Origin: Carex sylvatica
Lineage: Eukaryota; Streptophyta; Magnoliopsida; Poales; Cyperaceae
Assembly: GCA_964058845.1 (NCBI GenBank)
Contig: CAXKVR010000240.1
Span: 1 to 64,000 of the forward strand
Direction of reading: 5' to 3'
Length of the DNA stretch: 64,000 bases
The notes under the pieces were generated by a model. The model did no database searches and had not been told where the DNA came from. It worked only from the letters and a program-made list of their open reading frames with translations. Of the stretch, positions 33,616 through 42,782 are shown one piece after another. The translations under genes and the position numbers were made by a program. How positions within the stretch are numbered: the first letter of the stretch is position 1; each line of letters opens with the position of its first letter.

Positions 33616-36342
33616 TCACCGTCCCTTCGGGTTCATGATCTCCGAGAAAATAGCACTAGGCGTGAGCCTGTCAGAATCTGTACTCGCAATGCTCCTCCCT
33701 CCCATGCTCATAGTTGTATTTGTAGTGCTAGTCGATTCGGAAGTAGGTTCATCAGCAAGCTCTTTCTTTCTGGGAATGACAGCTGGCGTCTCCTCTCCAG
33801 AGGTGGTCCCGCCAACTACACTCCCGCTCTCTTCTACATTTATTTGCAATTGCAGTGCAAATTCTAAATTCCAAAGTACATCTCCAATGCTTGGTCGGTC
33901 AATACCTTGATCAGCCAAACATTGCTCAGCTGTCTCGGCATATTTTTTTAAGCATTGAGATGCAATTCTGCCTCTCAGGTATGAGTCTATGATCTCTTCT
34001 AGAACACCCTTTCTCTGACAAAACAGGACCCAATCTGCCAGGTTCACTTGTTCTTTCGGTACATCGCCGCTTATTATCGGTGGCCTTGCACACAATACTT
34101 CAAACAAAACCACACCGAAGGAATACACATCAGACTTTTCAGACAATTGTTGCCTTCTGAAGTACTCGGGGTCCAGGTACCCGAAGCTCCCTTTGACAGC
34201 AGTGCTCACATGTGTGTGGTCCAATGTGGGTCCTGTTTTTGACAATCCGAAATCTGACACCTTCGCCACCCATTTTTCATCTAAAAGAATATTGGTAGTT
34301 TTTACATCACGGTGAATTACAGTATGTTTTGCACCTGTATGGAGGTAGTGCAGCCCACGAGCAGCACCAATGCAAATTTCGAGCCTCTGCTTCCATGTAA
34401 GTGGTGCACTTTGGGTTCTATAGAGGTGCTCTCGGAGTGTTCCATGGGCCATATAGTCATATACTAATATCATTTCATTTTTATCGTCACAGTAACCAAT
34501 AAGTGAGACAAGGTGGCGATGACGAAGCTTGGACAACAACTCAATCTCGGTTTGAAATTCGTGTATCCCTTGCTCGGATAACAGGTTGCCCCGCTTAATT
34601 GCAACCTTAGTCGATCCATTATCAATTTCACCCCGGTAAACTTTTCCAAACCCTCCAACACCGAGAACTAAGGCTTCATCGAATCCATTCGTGGCTACCA
34701 AAATCTCGTGAAAAGAAAAATGTCGGCAAATATTATCTGGTAAAGAAGAGTTATGGCTACCTGTACCTGTACCGTTACCAGTACTTGTACCTGTACTAGT
34801 GGTGTTTGTCTTCGCTGAGACATCAGATTGGGAATTTGAAATTCCGTAAAGAGTGAGTGGAGTCCATACAGTCGCTTCTTCACTTACCTTTCCCTCTTCA
34901 GACACCTTATCCTTCTTTTTCTTCTGTTTGTAAATCATAAACAAGCAAATACAAACAATGAAAGAGAGAAGCAAAACACCGCCAACTACACTGGCAATAA
35001 TTGTCGTGACCTTTCTTTTTGACTCTTTATGCTTGTCATTATTAGTCCGAGATGGATCTACTATGTTTTGTTGTTGGGGTACCGGGTTCAAACCTGCAAG
35101 GTTGTTTTCGACCATGCTCATCTTAAACACCTCAAGACCATTCAATATTGCATCATCATATTCAGTTTGTGTCGAAAGATCCGGGTGAAGTGCGACCCAC
35201 ATATCCATTTGACCCAACCCACTAGTAATAACCACATAATCCATGTAAATGGGTTTACCGATTCCTCCACTGTGTGCTATAACATCGAACTGCCTTTGTG
35301 CTGTCTGGTTATTAATGTAAATTAAGAATACCCGCTGGTTAACCTTGGTCACGGGATACTGTATCTCACAAAAATGGAATCTGAGGAGGTAATAAAACCC
35401 AGCATCTACGTTTAGGATCCAAGTGAGATTGGAATTCAAGTTGATTTGTGAGTTTGTACCCATTGATCGTGCCGTCTTGTACACTAGAACTGGTGCAATT
35501 TGTTGTGACATAGTTGATGGATATTCAATTGTCACATTATTGTCCTTCGAGAAAGTGACACCATCATCTGCACCAAATATATAGATTGAGTCGTCATCCC
35601 ACGAGCGGTACAAGCCCGAGTCTTCAAAAGGGTTCAAGGATCGTCCACCTACATTGAGCCTGTACATTGTTTGAAAAGCCATACCAGCTGGGTCATATGG
35701 AAACGGGCTATTAGTACCATCAGCATAGTATGCTGTCGAAGTACTAAAAATATCAGGAGACGACATGATCTCAATTCCATTTATAAATGCATATGCCTTT
35801 GGTTGCTTTGTAGATGGTGCAAATGTTAAATTTAGAGTAGTTGAATTGACATCGATTGAGAACTCCCGAACAAGGTAATCATAGCTAAATGCGGTCACGG
35901 TTATCCAAGCACTGAAGTTGGAGAGAAGAGTGTAGGGACCCGCAGTGACAGCGAAATACGAGTCGGAGGCAATGAGGTTTGAATAGTTGGCAGGATAAAA
36001 GTAGAGACGGAGGAAGTAGCGGCCAGGAGAGAGAGGAAAAGTGTAGGTATAATTTGAGGTGAAGATACGGGCATTACTGTACGGTGTGGCCGGTACCGAT
36101 GGGTTTCTGTATGGGATAGGTGAAGTTTGGCTGGCTTTTTGAGAGATGTAATTTGTTTTACTGTCTCCAATCCATGTGAGATTGTTAACATTGTCTAAGC
36201 TGGTTTCTGATGTGCCACAACTTAGTAGAATGTGAGTAGAATTGGAAGTAGAGTTGGCAGCAACAGCTGGGACTGTGAAATAGAATGACAAAAGAGGAGC
36301 CCCAAATATTAGAAGGAGAGAAAGAAAGGTTGCGTAGTTCAT
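33616..36342 (-). CDS. Malectin-like receptor kinase, CrRLK1L family (copy A)
   Basis: A single-exon frame of 908 residues. It has a signal peptide (MNYATFLSLLLIFGAPLLSF), then a malectin-like extracellular region at about 35-420 with many N-glycosylation sites (NST, NYT, NLT). A transmembrane helix follows at about 445-470, then basic KQKKKK, a Ser/Thr/Gly-rich juxtamembrane part and a Ser/Thr kinase. The kinase has the glycine loop GVGGFGKVY (about 564), the lysine in VAIKR (about 580), HRD in VIHRDVKTTNILL (about 677), DFG (about 697) and the activation segment GSFGYLDPEY. All catalytic residues are present. CrRLK1L proteins such as FERONIA sit in the plasma membrane and bind RALF peptides with LLG partners to control growth, wall sensing, fertilisation and immunity. 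Which subgroup this copy belongs to is not settled here. Confidence 0.95.
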   Translation of the reverse strand: MNYATFLSLLLIFGAPLLSFYFTVPAVAANSTSNSTHILLSCGTSETSLDNVNNLTWIGDSKTNYISQKASQTSPIPYRNPSVPATPYSNARIFTSNYTYTFPLSPGRYFLRLYFYPANYSNLIASDSYFAVTAGPYTLLSNFSAWITVTAFSYDYLVREFSIDVNSTTLNLTFAPSTKQPKAYAFINGIEIMSSPDIFSTSTAYYADGTNSPFPYDPAGMAFQTMYRLNVGGRSLNPFEDSGLYRSWDDDSIYIFGADDGVTFSKDNNVTIEYPSTMSQQIAPVLVYKTARSMGTNSQINLNSNLTWILNVDAGFYYLLRFHFCEIQYPVTKVNQRVFLIYINNQTAQRQFDVIAHSGGIGKPIYMDYVVITSGLGQMDMWVALHPDLSTQTEYDDAILNGLEVFKMSMVENNLAGLNPVPQQQNIVDPSRTNNDKHKESKRKVTTIIASVVGGVLLLSFIVCICLFMIYKQKKKKDKVSEEGKVSEEATVWTPLTLYGISNSQSDVSAKTNTTSTGTSTGNGTGTGSHNSSLPDNICRHFSFHEILVATNGFDEALVLGVGGFGKVYRGEIDNGSTKVAIKRGNLLSEQGIHEFQTEIELLSKLRHRHLVSLIGYCDDKNEMILVYDYMAHGTLREHLYRTQSAPLTWKQRLEICIGAARGLHYLHTGAKHTVIHRDVKTTNILLDEKWVAKVSDFGLSKTGPTLDHTHVSTAVKGSFGYLDPEYFRRQQLSEKSDVYSFGVVLFEVLCARPPIISGDVPKEQVNLADWVLFCQRKGVLEEIIDSYLRGRIASQCLKKYAETAEQCLADQGIDRPSIGDVLWNLEFALQLQINVEESGSVVGGTTSGEETPAVIPRKKELADEPTSESTSTTNTTMSMGGRSIASTDSDRLTPSAIFSEIMNPKGR

Positions 36343-36640
36343 TTTTTAAATGAATTGGGGTTTTTTAGTGAAGATTTGCTCAATTCACGAGGGGGAAATT
36401 ACTAACTAGCTGACAAAAACAGGAAGGAAGGATATAGTTCTATGTGGAATAGAGGAATAATCTGTAAAAAGCATAGTATCAGGTGCGAGAAATTAAGTAA
36501 ACATATCAAAAATTGAGGGAAGAAACTAAGAAATGGTTTACCTGAGCAGAGAGCGAAGAGAGAAGTAGACAAAAAATGCTCCCTCTGCATCTATGCTAAG
36601 AAACGGTTTCTAGTGGGAAGGGCAGTTATAGATATTTTTT
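36343..36640 (-). promoter_or_regulatory. 5' UTR with intron and TATA box of copy A
   Basis: A 5'-UTR intron is predicted from 36541 down to 36410 (donor CTCAG|GTAAACC; acceptor TTTTTGTCAG). It is conserved in copies B and C. A TATA-like CTATAAC (minus) lies near 36627. Upstream, about 36650-37010 is conserved with units B and C and is the likely shared promoter. Confidence 0.65.
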
Positions 36641-37015
36641 AATTCTTAATTCAAGTGCGGGTTTCACGTGGACTTGTGGTGTATCCAAACATGTAACGGG
36701 TTGATATCACTTACAAATGCGTTCATATAAACGAGAGAAGCATAATGTTCCTGATGATTTAAGAAAATTTATAATCAAAACTACACACGGTTATTCTAAT
36801 GATTTAAAAATAATATTAAGCTAACTCATGTAATTTAATAGAGTATGAAACGGGTTCATTTGATCACAAACTTTATGACTCAGATAAAAATGTGGCGCAA
36901 TGTAAATGAAAAAAAATAATTTATTAATTTTGTAAGGACGGAAATAAAGAAGTCCACAACTATTCAGTCCAGTGGTTTGACTCTTAGAAAGATTACAAAG
37001 TGCGCTCCTCCAGTC

Positions 37016-37785
37016 GATTTTTTTTTTATAAACTATAATTAGGAAAAGTTTTTTATTAAATTAATATTATTATTTTTGTTAAAAATCATAAGAACCAAAA
37101 TATCATTTCAGTTTTTTTTTTTTTGGAACTGAATTGTTATTTTTTTTCTGACCGAATTGTCATTTCAGTTTCAGTTATTTTTACATATTTCGAGAAAAAA
37201 AATACGTTAAAATATTGTAAAATATCTGAGTCTGAATTGTCATTTCGGTCAAAAAAAAAAAAAATTGGAACCGAAATGACATTTCGATTCTTATGATTTT
37301 TATAAAAAAATAATAATCATGTTGATGAGTTTGGCTAGTATAACATCAGTGTCATTTCAACCTATATAACACCAACTCTAAAACCTATCAAATCGATTTC
37401 AAACGGTAAATTCAAACCGTTCAAATCAATTTACATTATGTGTGATGCGTTTACAGACAAATTTTTTATATTTTCGAGTTATTTTAATATCAAATCAAGC
37501 GGTAAAAATATTGAAAAATTAATGTATTAAAATTAACTTAAAAACTCACATATTTGACCGCTTGACCTAATACTAAATAAATTCGAAAAGTTATAAATTT
37601 TGCATGTAAACGCACAACTAATGAAGTAGATTGATTTGAACGGTTTAGATTTATCGTTTGAAATCGATTTGATAGGTTTTAGAATTTATGTTACATAAGT
37701 TGAAATAACACTGATGTTATACTAGCCAAATTCCATGTTGATTTCATAAAAATATTTTTTCTAATTATGATTCACAAAAAAATTC
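37016..37785. mobile_element. MULE-type element upstream of copy A
   Basis: Ends: GATTTTTTTTTTATAAACTA (left) and GAATTTTTTTGTGAATCATA (read inward from the right), followed on both by ATTAGNAAAA. The 9-bp flanks are CCTCCAGTC (37007-37015) and CCTCCCGTC (37786-37794). The uninterrupted sequence is present in unit B near 46275-46290. Arms of about 300 and 50 bp remain, separated by a nested MITE. Confidence 0.8.
37327..37733. mobile_element. Foldback MITE nested in the 37016-37785 element
   Basis: The arms match for about 110 bp (GAGTTTGGCTAGTATAACAT on the left; GAATTTGGCTAGTATAACAT from the right). A perfect 9-bp repeat CATGTTGAT (37318-37326 and 37734-37742) flanks it. 407 bp, no coding capacity. 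Confidence 0.92.
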
Positions 37786-37812
37786 CCTCCCGTCTCCATC
37801 TCAGCAATTTTT

Positions 37813-39084
37813 TTTTTTTTTTATAAACTAATAGTGACTATCAGACATATTACATCTTGTCCAAAAAGGCACCTACAGCACTGCGCATCCTACTCGGCCA
37901 TTTTTATTAATACCCTAAAAAAAATTAATTTTAAAAATGTCATTTTTTTTTGGTTGGTCTCTACCCTAGCAGACTGCCCTGAGCTGGGCGGTCTGTTAGA
38001 TTTTTTTTTTTTAGATTTTAATATTTTTTATTTAAATAATTTTGTAAATTAAAAAATTTCTTGTTTAGAGTGTATGTCAAAAAATAAGACATAATTTGAT
38101 TTGATTTGTCAGTTGGATATCACAAATTTAAAGATAATACTAATTAAGGACTTGGCCTTGATTCTAAAAAAAATATTTTATTTAAATATACACAAGAAAA
38201 TATAATTAGATTGTCTCAATGATGTCAACTTTTTTTTTTTAGAGAATAATTGAATTATTTGATTACTGTCAACATATACTATTTGCTCGGAGATAGGCAA
38301 AAAATACAATAAATAGTAAATATATTTTAAAATAATTATATGGATAATTATTGAATAATCTCTTAGGCTTTTGACTAAACAAAATACCGATCGTTGTATA
38401 CCTACCGTCGAACGAAAACTTAAACTGAATTTTTGAGGCACTAAACGACGTTGTAGGCCTACCGTCGATCGAAACAGATTATTCAAGAATTATCCATATA
38501 ATTATTTTTAAATGTATTTACTATCTATTGTGTTTTTTGCCTATCTCCGAGCAAATAGTATATGTTGACAGTAATCAAATAATTCAATTATTCTCTAAAA
38601 AAAAAAGTTGAAATCATTGAGGCAATCTAACTATATTTTCTTGTGTATATTTAAATAAAATATTTTTTTTAGAATCAAGGCCAAATCCTTAATTAGTGTT
38701 ATATTTAAATTTGTAATATCCAACTGACAAATCAAATCAAAGTATGTCTTATTTTTTGGCATACACTCTAAACAAGAAAATTTTTAATTGACAAAATTAT
38801 TTAAATAAAAAATATTAAAATCTAAAAAAAAAAATCTAACAGACTGCCTAGCTCAAGGGCGGTCTGCTAAGGCAGAGACCAACCAACCAGAGGAAAAAAA
38901 AATTTGATCAGACCGCCCAGCGGAAGGGCGGTTTGCTGAGTTTTCTGGACCGCCTCTACGCCTGGCGATTAGGGCATTTTAAAAAAAAACCGCCTAAAAT
39001 GGCATTTTTAAAATATTTTTTTTAGCGTATTAATAAAAATGGCCGCATCCTACTATACATCCAATACATCAGCTAAAATAATCC
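37813..39084 (-). mobile_element. Short non-LTR retroelement relic carrying a nested MULE
   Basis: With 37895-39045 and one copy of its target duplication removed, about 110 bp remain. On the minus strand they end in a poly(A) run (plus-strand T run at 37808-37822). The direct repeats CAGCAATTTTT (37802-37812) and CAGCAAAATTTTT (39085-39097) flank it. Unit B has the unoccupied sequence (CAGGCAATTTTTTTAATTTT near 46290). It looks like a 5'-truncated LINE or SINE; the family is not recognised. Confidence 0.5.
37895..39045. mobile_element. Foldback Mutator-like element, 1151 bp
   Basis: Nearly the whole element is a pair of inverted arms of about 500 bp with a short loop near 38400-38480. The ends are CGGCCATTTTTATTAATACC and its complement. 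A perfect 9-bp repeat CATCCTACT flanks it (37886-37894 and 39046-39054). It belongs to the same family as 1492-4485. Both arms contain GACCGCCC...GGGCGGTC-type hairpins (37972-37993; 38911-38933). The frame seen at 38178-38486 has no protein signature and simply follows the arm sequence. Confidence 0.93.
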
Positions 39085-39216
39085 CAGCAAAATTTTTAAT
39101 TTTAGAAATTCATTAAAAATAATATAAAAAATATAGATAGTCTGAAAATTTCAATTTAATAGAATAATTCGATTCTTTTATGCATTTAATACATAAAAGA
39201 ACCAAAGCATTTCCCC

Positions 39217-40087
39217 CCGATTTTTTTATTTATATCCAAAAAAAATAATCAGTTTGGCACTGAATTTCGAAAACTATCCAAACCGCAATTTTTTTTGCAG
39301 TTTCAAGGCCTAAAATCGCAAATTTTTTTTGCGGATTTACAATTCCAAAACCACGGTTAAAAAATAAAAACCGTAATTTTTTTTTTTGCGATGTTTCAAT
39401 TCAAAAACCACTGTTTAAAAAAAAAAAATCTGGGAATTTTTTTTGCGGCAATAATTTTTTCTATTTTTTCGGAATTTTTTTATTTAAATAGAAATATTTT
39501 TATTTATTTATTTTTTGTATTGAAATATTAGAAATATTTAATCTATTTTTTTGAAAATAGATATAATACTATATAATTTGATTTATTAGAAAGATTGCTA
39601 CAAATAATCCGGATCAATATTTTTGATGCCGGATTTTTTGAGGTTGTATGAAAAATTAATATATTTCTTTATGTGTTATTGGAAAAAAATAAAAATGCTT
39701 GGAGTCTGAGTTATTGATCCCGGTTCAAAAGTCACTTTTAAGTAAATACATAAAATATTGTCATCCTTCTAGTGCATTTAATTTATAAAAATTGGTTTCT
39801 ATTTTTGAAAAGAATTTTTTTTAAAGTTATTTAATGATTGTTATTAAAAATAATTCTCAAAATAGATACAACTTTTTATAAATTAAATGTACTAGAAGGA
39901 TCACAAATTTTTTGTTTTGTTTTTTTTTTAACTGTGATTTTGAAATTGTAAAACCGCAAAAAAATTTATGGTTCGGCCTTGAAACCGCAAAATATTTTTG
40001 CGCTTTGGGTACTTTTCGAAATCCAATGCAATTTTGATCATTTTTTAAATTTAATTATTTTTTTTGGATATTTATAAAAAAAATCGG
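39217..40087. mobile_element. Non-autonomous MULE, 871 bp, upstream of copy A
   Basis: The ends are CCGATTTTTTTATTTATATC and CCGATTTTTTTTATAAATAT (inward). The flanks CATTTCCCC (39208-39216) and CATTTCCTC (40088-40096) are a 9-bp target duplication with one change. Unit B shows the empty site AAAGCATTTCCTCTGATCTG near 46347. The interior is related, inverted, to 7890-8518. Confidence 0.92.
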
Positions 40088-40265
40088 CATTTCCTCTAAT
40101 CTGCCACAAAAGTTTCTGAAATATTTTTTTAATATCAAATTGAAAAAATAATAATTAAAAAAAGGATAGGTGAAAAAGAAAATTAGAAATACAAAACCAG
40201 ATATAAAGAGGTGCTTTGTACCAGAAGTTTAATATCGATTCCTAGAACTTGTGGTTTTTTTATTA

Positions 40266-42158
40266 GGAAGCTGATAATTAACCCCGCACCTTCCACTCCT
40301 CATTTATCGCCATAGAAATTTCAAAATAATCATGGAGAAACTACTCAATTATAAATAAACTACTAGTATTTAATTTGAAGCATCAAAGTATTTATGTTGA
40401 ATTTACGAAAATATTAATCACTATGCAATGATCTTTGTTTATGAAAGAATAAATCAATCCATCATTTATCTCCCACATTTTTTTTTTATCATCCCCCCAC
40501 AATTGGAACCATTAAATAAACAACTCCCTATTCAATAATAAATACTTGTTAGTTACCCCCCGCCCCCCACAATTTTTTTTTTTTTTAAATGTCTCTGCCA
40601 TCTGTTTTTTTTTTTTTTCAAAACTGTCACGACCATCAGGTCTACGGGCGGCCCAATAAATCCACCAAACCGCCCCATGTAGAGGCAGGCCAGTCCACTT
40701 GCGGACCGCCCCATGCAGAGGCGGGCCAGTCCTCTACTTTTTTTTTCTAAGAGATCTTAATATTTTTTATTTAAATAATTTTGTGAAGAAATTTTTTTCT
40801 TGTTTAGAGTGTATGCAAAAAAAATAAGACATTTGATATATTTATGAAGTGATGTCGTAACTCTTTATAACTTTGATTTGATTTGTCAATTGGATATCAC
40901 AAGTTTAAATATAACACTAATTAATGACTTGGACTTGATTTAAAAAAAATATTTTATTCAAATATACACAAGAAAATATAGTTAGATTACCTCAATGATA
41001 TACATATACATAGAGGTTGGCTACCATGCTTGTATAAGCATATCCCCACATATGCTTATAACTCATTTTTGTGTTTTCAATGACCAAATGGTCGATCTGA
41101 ACCGTTAGATGTGATCTCTATATTGAAATGTCCTTGGAGACCAAATTTTACATTTTTCTAATTTTTTTTTACTATTTATTAAGCCACTTTGAAAATCGCT
41201 GATCCAACGGTGGCTTAACAAAACAGTAAAATCAGAAGCCATTTTGAAAATTCAGAAAAATATAAAATTTGGTCTCCAAGTACATATTAATATGGAGAAC
41301 AAGATGAACAGTTCGGATCGACTGTTTGGATTTTAAAAAATCAAATTTGAACCGTATTTATTTTGACCCATATACATTTGAATGCACATTAGTCACTCTC
41401 TATATACATGTATTATATTATACATATACACATATTATATTATACATATACACATATTATATTATACATATACACATATTATATTATATATATATTATAC
41501 ATATATTATATTATATATACATATATTATACATATATACATAGCCCATGCGGCGCATGCGGCCGCATTTAATCTGTGCTGATAAATCAGCAAGTCTAGAC
41601 TGATACAAGGATAAAACTACAAAAGTGATTATACTAACATGTAGAGCATTCAAAAATACATAGAGTTGATGCAAATTTCAATTTATTTAGATTTTTCTAC
41701 ACTTAATTATGAATTTTCAAAGTTCAGCTTTTGAAAAAAAATTTAAACAGCCATAACTTTGGCTAGGAAAGTCGGATTAGGGTGTATGACCACTTTCCGA
41801 AAAAGGGGGACGAGACGGATCCATATATCACTCGGGGGACACCCCCGGGCATTCGAAGAATCAGAATTAAAAAAAATTATCGTTTAGTGTCTCAAAAATT
41901 CAGTTTAAGTTTTCGTTCGACGGTAGGCATACAACGATCGGTATTTTGTTTAGTCAAAAGCCTAAGAGATTATTCAATAATTATCCATATAATTATTTTA
42001 AAATATATTTACTATTTATTGTGTTCTTTATCTATCTCCGAGCAAATAGTATATGTTAGACAGTTAGCAAATAATTCAATTATTCTCTATAAAAAAAAAG
42101 TTAACGTCATTAAGGAATCTAACTACATGAGTGATTCTGTGTATATGGCTTATAGTGA
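40266..42158. other. Spacer between units A and B with a partial MULE
   Basis: 40600 to about 41010 matches the arm of the 1492-4485 and 37895-39045 family, including GC-rich hairpin words. 41550-41900 matches the 1492-4485 interior, and 41900-42115 matches the 37895-39045 arm. The outer ends are missing: the left begins in a T-rich tract and the right breaks at about 42115, just before unit B starts (42159). No gene. Confidence 0.65.
41411..41490. repeat. 22-bp AT-rich tandem repeat
   Basis: The unit TATTATATTATACATATACA plus CA is repeated about 3.5 times and then merges into TATA-rich sequence up to about 41540. It is the counterpart of the AT tract in the 1492-4485 element. Confidence 0.8.
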
Positions 42159-42782
42159 TTCCACAATTCAAAATGCTGTGTGAACCTTCTTGGCTGGAAA
42201 GTGACCCCAAATTTGCAATAATTGCACTTTGTACCAGAAAAGAGAATATTTGTTTGGCATTAATTGATGTAGATTAGGCTTTGGCAAAACAAATTTTTAT
42301 CTATCAAACAAACACTCCAAATAGGTATGAGCTAAAAGCAGATTCCATATTGATGAAGAAGTACCAACCAAAACAATCATGTTCAATAGGCCAGAGAAAC
42401 TTAAAAAATCACACTACATAGTTGTGCAACTTTTTTATTTTCAATTTGCAAAATAGTAAAGAAAAGAAAAAAGAAGGGAAGCCTCAAACGAAACACATCC
42501 AGGTTATCCATTACTAACCATTGAAACAATTGGCAACAAACTAAATATCAAGTTCTTTGTAATCTTATTTAGACAAATATATATAATAGAACAAACTGAC
42601 TGAATATTAAAAAAAAAAAGAAGAACAAAACTAAACTAGATGCCTTAAGCAATAGGTGCATCATGATCGATCTTTAACCATTACCAGATGCAGCTCATTA
42701 AAATGAAAAGAAAATTTATTTGATAATCAGTACCTATTTACTAAATTATGTAAAAATGAACAAGAAAATTTTACAGTAAATA

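Larger units (their letters stand above)
25832..40265. repeat. Duplication unit A of the receptor-kinase array
   Basis: Sequence matching 42159 onward starts at about 25832 (TTCCACAATTCC), is interrupted by the Copia element (25911-33112), resumes at 33113 and runs through the kinase gene, its 5' UTR and promoter. With further transposons excised, it continues to about 40265, where similarity to unit B (46920 onward) ends. Confidence 0.85.

Noticed and set aside
38178..38486. Open frame whose translation resembles that at 41782-42183
   Set aside because: Both lie in arms of the same foldback MULE family. The similarity is nucleotide-level repeat similarity, with no domain and no start context, so it is not a gene.
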